From: Acetobacterium sp.
GTDB lineage: Bacteria; Bacillota; Clostridia; Eubacteriales; Eubacteriaceae
Assembly (NCBI RefSeq): GCF_030652775.1
Contig: NZ_JAUSPS010000023.1
Location: forward strand, 1 to 39,403
DNA length: 39,403 nucleotides
Reading direction: 5' to 3'
The position numbers and the translations under genes are program-made. The first letter of the stretch is position 1; each line of letters opens with the position of its first letter. The notes beneath the pieces were generated by a model that saw only the letters and a list, made by a program, of their open reading frames with translations, made no database searches and had not been told where the DNA came from. Below are positions 16,159 to 23,755 of this stretch, piece after piece.

Positions 16159-16527
16159 CTAAATATCGGTAATTTGTGCGCCAAAGGGAAACAGTGCCAG
16201 CTTGGCAAATTTAAACCACTGTAGTCCAAAAGGGATTCCAATCACGGTAATGCAATATAAAATCCCCAGAATCGCCGATCCCGCTGCCAGACCCCAACCG
16301 AAAATCAGGATCCACAAAATATTCAAGATCACCGAACCGGTTCCCATCTTTGAATAATCAACCGTTTTCCCAAATGGCCACAAGACCAACTGCGCCATTT
16401 TAAAAGCCTGCAACCCCAGCGGTATACCAATAATGGTAATACAACAGAGAATGCCAGCGATCAACCAGGCGATCGCCATAATCAGGCCACCAAGAATAAT
16501 CCAGATAATGTTACCAATGATGCTCAT
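16159..16527 (-). CDS. YccF-domain inner membrane protein
   Basis: The protein is 122 residues from the ATG at 16527, preceded by AGAGGA; an upstream in-frame ATG at 16608 overlaps the region of the msrA stop and lacks a site. It contains two similar YccF halves, each with hydrophobic segments and the motif CCITIIGIPLGLQ or YCITVIGIPFGLQ followed by a FG/PFG turn. YccF proteins are small membrane proteins of unknown function. It is last in an apparent hydrolase-msrA-yccF group. Confidence 0.85.
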   Translation of the reverse strand: MSIIGNIIWIILGGLIMAIAWLIAGILCCITIIGIPLGLQAFKMAQLVLWPFGKTVDYSKMGTGSVILNILWILIFGWGLAAGSAILGILYCITVIGIPFGLQWFKFAKLALFPFGAQITDI

Positions 16528-16611
16528 GCTTTTTCCTCTTTTCAATGTCTCTTTATTTCCTGCTTGCGAAAATACCCCGAGTTTTGCAAGCAACTTGCCA
16601 TTACCCACTTC

Positions 16612-17154
16612 TTATTTTACAGACGGATCCCGAGCTACCGCTGCCTTTTTAAATTCACGGTTGCCGATATGGCAATACCCGCCAGGATTCTTGATCAGAT
16701 AGTCCTGGTGATATGCTTCTGCTGAGCTGTAGTTTTCCAGCGGCAATACTTCGATGGCCAGAGGCACCCCATATTCCAGTCTTAATGCCTGAACTGACTT
16801 TAAGATCACTTCCTCATCGGCGGGATCCAAATAATAAATACCAGTGCGGTATTGGGCACCCACATCATTCCCCTGACGATTTACCGCCACGGGATCGATG
16901 ACTTCAAAATACATACTCAACAGAAATGGCAGGCTGATCACCTGATTGTCATAAGTCACCTTGACCACCTCGGCATGCCCCGTATTTCGATGACAGACGT
17001 CCTCGTAGGTGGGATTCTGGGTTTTTCCATTGGCATAACCAACCTCAGTTTTCAGAACCCCTCTGATGGCCTGAAAGTACATTTCGGTTCCCCAGAAACA
17101 GCCCCCAGCCAGAATTATTTCTCTAGCGTTTTCGTTTTTATTATTGTTTATCAT
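16612..17154 (-). CDS. msrA: peptide-methionine (S)-S-oxide reductase
   Basis: MsrA reduces methionine-S-sulfoxide in proteins. The catalytic motif GCFWGTE carries the nucleophile Cys, and the conserved GY(A/T)NG and YHQDYL segments are present. The protein is 180 residues from the ATG at 17154 (AAGGA upstream); an in-frame TTG at 17178 lies inside the hydrolase gene. There is no MsrB domain and only one clear C-terminal Cys (YCHIGN). It starts one base after the hydrolase stop, so the two are coupled. Confidence 0.95.
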   Translation of the reverse strand: MINNNKNENAREIILAGGCFWGTEMYFQAIRGVLKTEVGYANGKTQNPTYEDVCHRNTGHAEVVKVTYDNQVISLPFLLSMYFEVIDPVAVNRQGNDVGAQYRTGIYYLDPADEEVILKSVQALRLEYGVPLAIEVLPLENYSSAEAYHQDYLIKNPGGYCHIGNREFKKAAVARDPSVK

Positions 17155-17155
17155 C

Positions 17156-17896
17156 TCAGTTTCCTTTCCAGATTTCAATAATTTTTGCTACCGTCACGGC
17201 TTGCTGTTCTGCCGACGAAATGGCTGCTGTTCCATCGCCGGCCTGTGCTCCGTAATTTCCAAAACCGCTATGATTAGCACCTGATATTTCGTGATAACTG
17301 GCATTGACTGGCATTTTATTCTGACCGCCTTCAAATCCCTGCTGGTCAATAATCTGATCTTCACTGCCATATAGACTCAGGACTGGATGGCTGCTCTGAG
17401 CCAGAGATTTATTGGGATAAGCCCCCAATAAAACCAGCCCCTCCACCTGATCTTCATGTCCGGCCAAATAATCCGCCGCCATGGCGCCGCCCAACGAGTG
17501 ACCAACCATGATCCACTGGTCAATTTCCGGCAAGGTTTCCATTACCTTATCTGCACCGTTGGTATTAAACACTGCCAGATTAAAGGGCATCCCCACAATA
17601 ATCGCCGGATAACCTTGTTCCGCCAGCGAATGCATCAGCGGGGCATAGGCGATATCTTCAACCTTGCCGCCGGGGTAAAAGATAAAACCCTCTTCATCCT
17701 GGCCTGCCGTCGGTGTGAAAATAGTCAGATTTCCCTCTTCCCTGACATTGACCTGATCATCTGAGATCAGCGCCTCATGGGCGGTTTGATCAGCATGGTA
17801 ATAGTCACCCAAATAGGTTAGCATTCCAATAATGAGTACCGTCAATACGATTCCAATTATCTTAATGATCCCTTTTAAGCTTTGACCTTCTTTCAT
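17156..17896 (-). CDS. membrane-anchored alpha/beta hydrolase
   Basis: The protein is 246 residues from the ATG at 17896, with GGAG upstream. It has an N-terminal membrane anchor (about residues 9-31) and an alpha/beta-hydrolase fold outside the membrane. The nucleophile elbow is VGHSLGGAMA, the acid is probably the Asp in GSEDQI, and the His is in SGANHSGFG. It matches the general alpha/beta hydrolase_5 type found in Firmicutes. The substrate is unknown. Two TATAAT-like boxes lie upstream (17952-17947 and 17967-17962). Confidence 0.85.
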   Translation of the reverse strand: MKEGQSLKGIIKIIGIVLTVLIIGMLTYLGDYYHADQTAHEALISDDQVNVREEGNLTIFTPTAGQDEEGFIFYPGGKVEDIAYAPLMHSLAEQGYPAIIVGMPFNLAVFNTNGADKVMETLPEIDQWIMVGHSLGGAMAADYLAGHEDQVEGLVLLGAYPNKSLAQSSHPVLSLYGSEDQIIDQQGFEGGQNKMPVNASYHEISGANHSGFGNYGAQAGDGTAAISSAEQQAVTVAKIIEIWKGN

Positions 17897-18000
17897 CACT
17901 ACTCCTTTTTTTGCCAAAATGACGCTTTGTTATCAATTTGCTCTATATTATACCCCAACCCATTATAAAACAACAGTTAAGTCATTTTAACCTTTTTCAA

Positions 18001-18029
18001 AAAACAAAAAAACCGCAATTTCTGCGGTT
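18001..18029 (-). terminator. terminator after the tRNA-Lys remnant
   Basis: The stem AACCGCA/TGCGGTT with a five-base loop is followed on the minus strand by TTTTTGTTTT. It sits 12 bp past the CCA end of the tRNA fragment and was presumably the terminator of the intact tRNA gene. Confidence 0.8.
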
Positions 18030-18040
18030 ATGATTTCAAA

Positions 18041-18090
18041 TGGTGACCCATGGGCGACTTGAACGCCCGACACCCTGATTAAAAGTCAGA
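18041..18090 (-). other. tRNA-Lys(TTT) 3' fragment, prophage attachment site
   Basis: On the minus strand the sequence reads as an anticodon arm with loop CTTTTAA (anticodon TTT), a variable loop, a T-arm GGGCG-TTCAAGT-CGCCC, an acceptor 3' strand and CCA. The D-arm and 5' acceptor strand are absent: the bases before the anticodon arm are AT-rich and do not fold as tRNA. This is the displaced 3' end left by integration into a tRNA-Lys gene. It fixes the left boundary of the prophage; the repaired full tRNA should be at the other end. Confidence 0.85.
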
Positions 18091-18203
18091 TTAAAACGGT
18101 TCTTTTTTATTTATTATATATCACTGTTTCGTTACAAACCTTTATTTAATGCGGTTTTAGCGCTATCACGTTTTCTCTTCCTTTATATATGTATTTTTTC
18201 TCG

Positions 18204-18222
18204 TGTGCTAAATATGTGCTAA
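18204..18222. repeat. TGTGCTAA direct repeat near the attachment site
   Basis: TGTGCTAA occurs at 18204-18211 and 18215-18222, 11 bp apart, about 120 bp inside the prophage from the tRNA core. Its position suits integrase arm-type sites, but it partly overlaps the 3' end of a reading frame. Confidence 0.35.
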
Positions 18223-18552
18223 TTTTTTATCAACAAATTCATAGTCGAAAATTATCTTTCTAATTCTAAATGCAAACTCTTCGTATTTACTATTTTTGCA
18301 TTCACCCTTTTCATAGTTGTCAACATAATATTTTAGTATTTTTAACGATAACTCATGACTAGAAACATCTACTTTTCCCTCTGAAATTAAAAACCTAATT
18401 TCTTCAATGGTATTAATATATTCTTCAATGTACCCTGTTGTATACTCACAATCAATATCGCTTAATTCAGGATAAACTGTTTGAAAGTTCATCTGCGAAT
18501 ACTTTACATTTTTAGAAATCTTATCAAATTTTTTTCTGTTGTCTTTAAACAA
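18208..18552 (-). CDS. C-terminal part of a split phage membrane protein
   Basis: This 114-codon frame has no good ribosome site of its own and overlaps the preceding frame by 49 bases. From about its ninth residue it continues the upstream protein if one extra A is assumed in the A7 run near 18527, or if a ribosome slips -1 on A-AAA-AAT. The soluble, helical, acidic sequence ends KKLAHI. I do not recognise a domain. Together the two frames would make about 241 residues. Confidence 0.55.
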   Translation of the reverse strand: MFKDNRKKFDKISKNVKYSQMNFQTVYPELSDIDCEYTTGYIEEYINTIEEIRFLISEGKVDVSSHELSLKILKYYVDNYEKGECKNSKYEEFAFRIRKIIFDYEFVDKKLAHI

Positions 18553-18932
18553 TTTTCCTCATTATTATTTTTATCATCTTTTCTTTGAAGTTCTTCTATT
18601 ATTTCAAAAACTATCACCGGGTTACAATTATCAATTAACTCAATACATATTGGTATTCCAATATTTCTATGATTTACTTTTTCAGAATGAATTCTGTTTA
18701 CTTCGTTACTTTTATTTGCATAATTTATTGTGATAACTACTGCAGCAATTGTTGCGGTTGCTCCTAAAAGTGTTCCAAAATATTCCAGTGTCTCTGCTGC
18801 ATTCCACATCGTAATAAAAATAGGTGTTTCATTTCCAATAGAATATAAAAAATTAATAATAATCGGTCCTAAAACACTACTTATAACAATTACTATTCCA
18901 ATAAATTTTGGTTTTGACAGTTTTTCAAACAA
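18504..18932 (-). CDS. N-terminal part of a split phage membrane protein, candidate lysogenic-conversion gene
   Basis: The 142-codon frame starts at a TTG (18932) behind a GGGGGG stretch. It encodes two membrane segments (about residues 10-31 and 51-70), the second in EYFGTLLGATATIAAVVI, followed by a charged cytoplasmic region. The frame is lost at an A7 tract, after which the 18208-18552 frame continues. It has its own promoter and is cut off from the endolysin by a strong terminator, so it is not part of the late operon. Membrane proteins of this layout in prophages include abortive-infection and superinfection-exclusion proteins; that role is inference. Confidence 0.6.
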   Translation of the reverse strand: MFEKLSKPKFIGIVIVISSVLGPIIINFLYSIGNETPIFITMWNAAETLEYFGTLLGATATIAAVVITINYANKSNEVNRIHSEKVNHRNIGIPICIELIDNCNPVIVFEIIEELQRKDDKNNNEENCLKTTEKNLIRFLKM

Positions 18933-18963
18933 TCATTTGTCCCCCCACTCAATAATTTTCTTC

Positions 18964-18992
18964 ATTATATCATGTGTATTTCAAATAGTCTA
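18964..18992 (-). promoter_or_regulatory. independent promoter of the split membrane-protein gene
   Basis: On the minus strand TAGACT (18992-18987) and TATAAT (18969-18964) are 17 bp apart. The promoter lies just after the endolysin terminator and 30 bp before the TTG start. Confidence 0.65.
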
Positions 18993-18994
18993 AA

Positions 18995-19030
18995 AATACA
19001 AAAAATAAAAAACACCGCCCCGAAGGGCGG
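18995..19030 (-). terminator. terminator of the late/lysis operon
   Basis: The GC-rich stem CCGCCC/GGGCGG with a TTCG loop (minus strand) is followed by a long T-rich tract. It lies five bases past the endolysin stop. Confidence 0.92.
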
Positions 19031-19035
19031 CAATA

Positions 19036-20448
19036 CTAATCATTCCATTGAAAATGAACAAAACTTTGTTCCTGATACTCAATTGTTTTTAATCCATGCT
19101 TCCTCCCGATCGCTGCCAGTTCGGAAACAGTAATTCCATTGGCCGCATAAACCGGCACGTCTGCAGCCCTTCCCAACATGTGATAAGAGTCCGGAACACC
19201 GCCAACATCTGCATTGAGTTGCGGACACCGAATCCCTGAGCTGATCGACATCGGTATCCCAGCTTCCTGCCTGACCTCTTCCAGCTTCAAGATCAACATT
19301 GGATGTGGTTGGACAGGGAACCCGTCGCAATAACCTGGACCACCTTCCCAGATGCATTCACAGGAAAACTCAAACATATTGAAATGTGCTGTCACCTGCT
19401 GATGCCGATCAAAGCCCTCTGGCAAGACTGGTTCCGGGATGACTGTTGGTGTTTCTACCGGTGCTGCTGGCTGAGTATTAAACATGGCTGCAAAAGTCTG
19501 TGCTCCGACGATCTGATCCGCTGTCAATCCATGATTTTTCTGAAACATTCCAACAGCATCAGTTGTTTCTATTCCAGATCTTCCCAGCCTCCCATCAATG
19601 GCCACTGGATAACCCAATTCATTTAACTTGGTCTGAACCGCTGCCACTTGTCCGCAAATCTTGCTGTAAGTTACCGGTCCCGGGATTCCATCAACATCTA
19701 TTCCATATCCCGCCTGGGCGGTTCTCACCGCTGCTGCTGTCATTAATCCAAAATTGTCATCCACTGTCAGATTCCCGAAATTAAGAAGATTCAACATCCT
19801 CTGCAGTTCTGCTGTGCTCAACGTTTCCGGGAATGTGCTGTCCGCCTGGGCAATGGCTGCGGCGGGATCCACTGGCAATGGTGTTGCGGTTCCTGATCGG
19901 TAATCTTTGTAGCACTCATTCAAATCCACATTACCTGGTATTCCGGGCACCGATCCCGTACAGGAATACTGCCATAGATCAATGGGGTGCTCATAACTGC
20001 AGTAATCATAATCGTATTGAGCACACCAGATTGAGTATTTACTGATCCGGCTGTAATCCATGGCTCTGAGCCAGCTCAGACTTCCATAGATCCCGGCTTT
20101 ATATCCTGCCGCTTCAATCACTTCACAAAATGCCACGGCCCGATCTGTCAGGCTGTCATTCATCAGCTCCGCTTCTTCCAGATCATAATAAACTGGCCAG
20201 GTGACTGGATAGGCTTTAATTCTCTCAAGAACAAACCGGGCCTCTTCCCTGGCTCCTTCAACCGTATTGGCCAAAGCATAATGATAGGCTCCTACTGGAA
20301 GCCCCAGTGATAACGCCCCCTTGGTATGATAATCATAATAACTGTCATTTTCCAGCCCATAGCCAGTACGTGTGATGACCAGGTCAATTCCACTGACCTG
20401 GCTCCAATCTGCTTCACGCTGCCAGTAACTGACATCAATTGCTTTCAT
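19036..20448 (-). CDS. three-domain endolysin: GH25 muramidase, peptidoglycan-binding, M15 peptidase
   Basis: The protein is 470 residues from the ATG at 20448 (GAAGGTC upstream); the longer frame to 20532 is an overlap with the holin gene. Residues 1-190 are a GH25 lysozyme (AIDVSYWQ, YYDLEEAEL, YGSLSWLRAMD). About 215-330 hold peptidoglycan-binding repeats (LQRMLNLLNFG, VQTKLNELGYP). About 370-470 are an M15 peptidase-like domain with SSGIRCPQLN, SYHMLGRAADV and a final FVHFQW. It should cut both glycan and peptide bonds. It is the last gene of the late operon, directly after the holin. Confidence 0.93.
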   Translation of the reverse strand: MKAIDVSYWQREADWSQVSGIDLVITRTGYGLENDSYYDYHTKGALSLGLPVGAYHYALANTVEGAREEARFVLERIKAYPVTWPVYYDLEEAELMNDSLTDRAVAFCEVIEAAGYKAGIYGSLSWLRAMDYSRISKYSIWCAQYDYDYCSYEHPIDLWQYSCTGSVPGIPGNVDLNECYKDYRSGTATPLPVDPAAAIAQADSTFPETLSTAELQRMLNLLNFGNLTVDDNFGLMTAAAVRTAQAGYGIDVDGIPGPVTYSKICGQVAAVQTKLNELGYPVAIDGRLGRSGIETTDAVGMFQKNHGLTADQIVGAQTFAAMFNTQPAAPVETPTVIPEPVLPEGFDRHQQVTAHFNMFEFSCECIWEGGPGYCDGFPVQPHPMLILKLEEVRQEAGIPMSISSGIRCPQLNADVGGVPDSYHMLGRAADVPVYAANGITVSELAAIGRKHGLKTIEYQEQSFVHFQWND

Positions 20449-20449
20449 T

Positions 20450-20830
20450 TTATTGACCTTCTTTTGTATTGGCGATTGTCTTAATGCTCTGATCTGCTGA
20501 TGTGTTCTGTTTTTCTTTGACCTGTTGTACATATTGTTGAACTTCAGCGACTGTGACCAATCCCTGTTTTAATAGTTTTAGCACCTCATCGGACGTTTGA
20601 GCCGATTTTGTGATTGACATGTTCTTCCAGATCCCATAACCGATACTCGCAAACATCAGCGCCCAGGACACAAACTGAAATAATTGATCATTTGATACCT
20701 CAATCGGATTATGACCGATCGCTGTCAGAATCGCATTCGTGACGGTTAAAAGAATCGTTGCCAGTACCACCCACGTTGAAACGGACACTCCACTCAGAGC
20801 GTCCGCAATTTTTGTTATTTTTTCTTTCAT
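20450..20830 (-). CDS. phage holin
   Basis: The protein is 126 residues from the ATG at 20830, preceded by AAGGAG; the frame extends upstream to 20872 but overlaps the previous gene. It has two membrane segments (about residues 17-39 and 53-71) joined by a short polar stretch containing GHNPIEVSNDQLFQF, and a charged Gln-rich tail. This agrees with the SPP1-type holin family. It makes the membrane lesion that releases the endolysin encoded directly downstream. Confidence 0.88.
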   Translation of the reverse strand: MKEKITKIADALSGVSVSTWVVLATILLTVTNAILTAIGHNPIEVSNDQLFQFVSWALMFASIGYGIWKNMSITKSAQTSDEVLKLLKQGLVTVAEVQQYVQQVKEKQNTSADQSIKTIANTKEGQ

Positions 20831-20844
20831 TTTCTTGTTTCTCC

Positions 20845-21219
20845 TTAATCTGTTTTGAATTTCAGAGCGCACACACGCTCATAGAGCTGTTTACATGTAC
20901 CATTACCGCCCATGGCCGTATACGCATTATAAAGGTGTTCCAGGTTCTTCAGATCCTCCACATCGATGCTTTCCTGTTCGATATAATATTTACAGGCCTG
21001 ATATACTCGATCATGGAGTATAGCCAATTGCCCGGCGATCAGAATTTTTTGAGTTTTTTCGTACTCATCACACCGCTTATTCAGATCATCATGCGGCTTA
21101 ATAATTTTTTTTCTTAAGCACTCAATGACCGGTGGCCATATCTTTGCTTTAAATGTTAATAATACGAGAACCCCTCCCACTACCTTTACCGCCAGATCAA
21201 ACGCCGCTTCCGCTCCCAA
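20845..21219 (-). CDS. phage lysis-region protein with N-terminal membrane segment
   Basis: I place the start at the TTG at 21219 because AGGAGGG lies just upstream (124 residues). A frame-extending TTG at 21246 lies before that site. The N-terminus has one membrane segment (VVGGVLVLLTFKAKIWPPV), followed by a helical, Cys-containing soluble part with YNAYTAMGGNGTCKQLYERV. Similar small proteins accompany holins in clostridial phages. The function is unknown; it may be a holin partner. Confidence 0.7.
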   Translation of the reverse strand: MGAEAAFDLAVKVVGGVLVLLTFKAKIWPPVIECLRKKIIKPHDDLNKRCDEYEKTQKILIAGQLAILHDRVYQACKYYIEQESIDVEDLKNLEHLYNAYTAMGGNGTCKQLYERVCALKFKTD

Positions 21220-21262
21220 TTCCACCCTCCTGTGATTCTTTTTCAATGTCGTTTTGGAGTAA

Positions 21263-21286
21263 ATAAAAAGACACCTTGACGGTGTC
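21263..21286 (-). terminator. terminator after the conversion-gene candidate
   Basis: The stem GACACC/GGTGTC with a five-base loop is followed on the minus strand by T5ATT. It lies 10 bp past the 21296 stop and would also reduce read-through into the lysis genes unless antiterminated. Confidence 0.8.
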
Positions 21287-21295
21287 TAACTTTCT

Positions 21296-21784
21296 TTATG
21301 AATAGTACTTTATTGATTTATACTCAGTACCTATAACAGCTTCTTTCTTAACCTTTTCCCATTCCTCCTTCAATAATTCTTGTGACAAGCTGACAAGATT
21401 TTTTAAGTGCTCATCAAGAATATTTATACCATCAATCTTATCATATTTGAGTACCTTTTCTAATAACTCTATAATTTTTTTATCCACTTCTCCATTTGGA
21501 TTCAATCTCAGTCTTATCAAAAAGTTAAGTTTATCAATTTCCTTCAGGACTTCCATTCCATTTTCAGAATCAACTTCCAGACAAGAATAATAAAAAAACT
21601 TTGTATGTCCACAAAAAGTAGAAATGTCTTGCCGTATCCTTTCAAGCCATTTATTTCTTTCTACTGTTACATTTAAAATAAAGTTCCCTTCCTTTGCAAT
21701 TCTCTCCACATTCATTTTGTTTGAAATCCCCAATATAAAAGACAATAAACCAACTAACAAACTCACAGCCACGGTACCATCCAT
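21296..21784 (-). CDS. membrane-anchored protein of unknown function, candidate lysogenic-conversion gene
   Basis: The 162-residue protein has one N-terminal membrane segment (about 5-20, SLLVGLLSFILGI) and then a mostly helical, charged cytoplasmic domain. The segment ERNKWLERIRQDIS is typical of uncharacterised membrane-tethered bacterial proteins. It has its own consensus promoter and its own terminator inside the late region, and is more AT-rich than the tail genes on its right. That is the pattern of a moron expressed in the lysogen. A superinfection-exclusion role is inference; no domain is recognised. Confidence 0.75.
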   Translation of the reverse strand: MDGTVAVSLLVGLLSFILGISNKMNVERIAKEGNFILNVTVERNKWLERIRQDISTFCGHTKFFYYSCLEVDSENGMEVLKEIDKLNFLIRLRLNPNGEVDKKIIELLEKVLKYDKIDGINILDEHLKNLVSLSQELLKEEWEKVKKEAVIGTEYKSIKYYS

Positions 21785-21824
21785 AAATTATCCTCCGTTC
21801 AGTATTCTAATATTTGTTTGTCCT

Positions 21825-21853
21825 AGCATACTATATATTTAAAATACTGTCAA
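21825..21853 (-). promoter_or_regulatory. independent promoter of the 21296-21784 gene
   Basis: On the minus strand TTGACA (21853-21848) and TATGCT (21830-21825) are 17 bp apart, with GGAGG before the ATG 40 bp later. It lies in the 120-bp gap after the tail genes. Confidence 0.8.
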
Positions 21854-21904
21854 AAGTCTAAATCCATCTGTCTCATTTTGGGTATCATTCATCTGAAAAA
21901 CAGC

Positions 21905-22060
21905 CTAAGCTGCAACGTTCATCAATCCGACAAGTTCGGTGTACTGATCTTGAGTGATTCGATTTCCAAGTAAAAATACATCCAGTTTTTTCAGCATGTC
22001 TTCTTTATCATAATTGCCGTTTGTAATCATCATCTTTGCTACTTTGTAAGTCATTTTCAT
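21905..22060 (-). CDS. XkdX-like small phage protein
   Basis: The 51-codon gene starts at the ATG at 22060 with AAAGGA upstream and ends with TAG. The peptide contains YKVAKMMITNGNYDKEDM and RITQDQYTELVGLM. This resembles XkdX-family proteins: a small helical protein with a Lys/Glu-rich middle and a C-terminal iT-x-eqY-x-el motif. These genes are typically placed at the end of the tail module, as here. Confidence 0.7.
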   Translation of the reverse strand: MKMTYKVAKMMITNGNYDKEDMLKKLDVFLLGNRITQDQYTELVGLMNVAA

Positions 22061-22070
22061 TTCATCCTTT

Positions 22071-22289
22071 CTATATTCCTGATTGCATTTCCATTAAAAC
22101 CGTCTGGTACTGGGTTTCCAGATATGTTGCGTTAATCATTTCCGCTATGGTTGGTTCGGGATTGATTGGATCAATTGGCCCAATCATCGGCTCAACTTTC
22201 ATAATCTTTTCTACAGTTCCGGTATCGTAGGTTCGTTCGATGTAAGTATAACCGTTTTCTAATATCTCTTGTTGGTTTGTAATTTTCAT
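22071..22289 (-). CDS. small phage tail-region protein
   Basis: The 72-residue protein begins MKITNQQEILENGYTYIERT and has a Pro/Ile-rich middle (PMIGPIDPINPEP). It is preceded by TAGGAG. Its position between the fibre gene and the XkdX-like gene matches the small XkdW-like proteins of Bacillus phages. No domain is certain. Confidence 0.65.
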   Translation of the reverse strand: MKITNQQEILENGYTYIERTYDTGTVEKIMKVEPMIGPIDPINPEPTIAEMINATYLETQYQTVLMEMQSGI

Positions 22290-22299
22290 TTGTTTTCTC

Positions 22300-22941
22300 C
22301 TAATCTAAAATGTACTCAACATTTTCTGATGTTTGTGTATTTTTTTGACCATATACGACAAGTGAGCTATTAAACCTGATATGTTCCGGTAACAGGAATA
22401 AGCAACCATATGTTGGTTGGGTAGCCGATAGTGGGAGCGATAACCCAGAAGCATTGTTGACAGATGTGCCGTTAACGTCTGATATAGGTATACCGAAAGG
22501 TCTAGTATTGATAAAAGCAGATTTATTAACTACCCCCACCCCTTGCCCAGCGGCGGTTAAACGCCCACTCATGCAATCTATATCGAACAGTGTTGTGCCG
22601 TCAATTACTACTTTCAACCTTCCTCCTGGGCTTGACGTTGAAGTTGCAAACATAACTGCGGATACTAAATAACCCCCACCCGAAATACTTACGTGTTGGG
22701 TTAAACTTGAAACCGCAATGTCGAAATTTATCGAGAAAAAACGGTAATTCTTTCCAACTGGTTGTTTTAATTTTGCTACGTCTGTTTTTACCGTTGCAAC
22801 ATCGCTCTTTACAGTATTAATATTTGCATTTGCGATCGCCAAATTGGTTGATAAGCTAGATAGCGCATTTCCATTTGCATCGACAATCGTCTTAATATCT
22901 TGAGATGTAGCCTCTTTTGCAATAAAAATCTCACCCGCCAT
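22300..22941 (-). CDS. tail fibre/baseplate protein
   Basis: The 213-residue protein has an N-terminal segment with a heptad-like coiled coil (about 28-65: NTVKSDVATVKTDVAKLKQ) and then a beta-rich distal domain with many Gly, Ser and Thr. This is typical of trimeric receptor-binding fibres. It starts one base after the stop of the upstream baseplate gene. Host-receptor binding is inference. Confidence 0.7.
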   Translation of the reverse strand: MAGEIFIAKEATSQDIKTIVDANGNALSSLSTNLAIANANINTVKSDVATVKTDVAKLKQPVGKNYRFFSINFDIAVSSLTQHVSISGGGYLVSAVMFATSTSSPGGRLKVVIDGTTLFDIDCMSGRLTAAGQGVGVVNKSAFINTRPFGIPISDVNGTSVNNASGLSLPLSATQPTYGCLFLLPEHIRFNSSLVVYGQKNTQTSENVEYILD

Positions 22942-23751
22942 TTAAACCACCTCCCTATAATAAAATGCGCCGTTGCTTATTCCAAATTCATATCGTGTGG
23001 TTGTTGCATCATCTGTTAATTTCCATTGATTTTCTTCAAGATTATTTATCATCACAAACATATTTGTAGCTACATCCCCGGAAAGAGCCCCCTCCAGAGA
23101 ATCCATGAAACTATTAAACTCTGCCTGTAAATTCGCTTCGATTTGGTCAATCTCAATCTGCTTTCCCGCCACATAGTCAACCAAATTGGAATTGAACTGG
23201 GTTTGCTTTTCTGAAAACCACGCTTGATACTGGTTAAACAGGGTTGTTGTATCCACCTGATCCACAACACCATGCACAATTCCACAATAGGTGTTGTTAA
23301 GGCGTAGATCTGTAATACTGGCCTGAGAAATACTCACAGCCCCATTTGAAACATAAATATCTGCAACACCCAGCTCCCACATATCTGCATCACGCTGCAG
23401 ACTTGGAGCAACCGGCGTACTGGCAAATGTCCCCTTTTTCACATACGCTTTTATTTCTCTATTCAAAGTAGTATGCCGCAAAACAATCCGGTCAATCCGT
23501 TTTAAAACACCATCCGCCGTTTCAATGCTTAGACTTTTATCGCTATCATTTTTGTACCTATATCCATTGATATAAGCATTCCCAGGCTTCAGCGTCACTG
23601 TCATATCATTATTGGCCAATACCTGGCACTGAGTTGATGGGTTCGGGTAAATCCCGTTACTGATGAAGTCAGCAAAATATTCCGCAAAAAATGCTGTGAA
23701 ATATCTCCTGTCCCCGTTTACTGATGGGAAAATCCCACTCTGTTCTGCCAT
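22942..23751 (-). CDS. phage baseplate/tail-fibre protein
   Basis: The 269-residue protein begins with a segment common to baseplate proteins of Firmicutes phages (VNGDRRYFTAFFAEYFADF). A beta domain follows with NDMTVTLKPGNAYINGYRY and LKRIDRIVLRH. A helical region with coiled-coil character runs from about 165 to 225. The first 130 residues resemble the N-terminal hub-attachment domain of upper baseplate proteins. It is followed directly by the fibre gene. Confidence 0.75.
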   Translation of the reverse strand: MAEQSGIFPSVNGDRRYFTAFFAEYFADFISNGIYPNPSTQCQVLANNDMTVTLKPGNAYINGYRYKNDSDKSLSIETADGVLKRIDRIVLRHTTLNREIKAYVKKGTFASTPVAPSLQRDADMWELGVADIYVSNGAVSISQASITDLRLNNTYCGIVHGVVDQVDTTTLFNQYQAWFSEKQTQFNSNLVDYVAGKQIEIDQIEANLQAEFNSFMDSLEGALSGDVATNMFVMINNLEENQWKLTDDATTTRYEFGISNGAFYYREVV

Positions 23752-23755
23752 TTGA

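Noticed and set aside
18041-18120. Complete tRNA-Lys gene
   Set aside because: The D-arm and 5' acceptor strand are missing; only the 3' half folds as tRNA.
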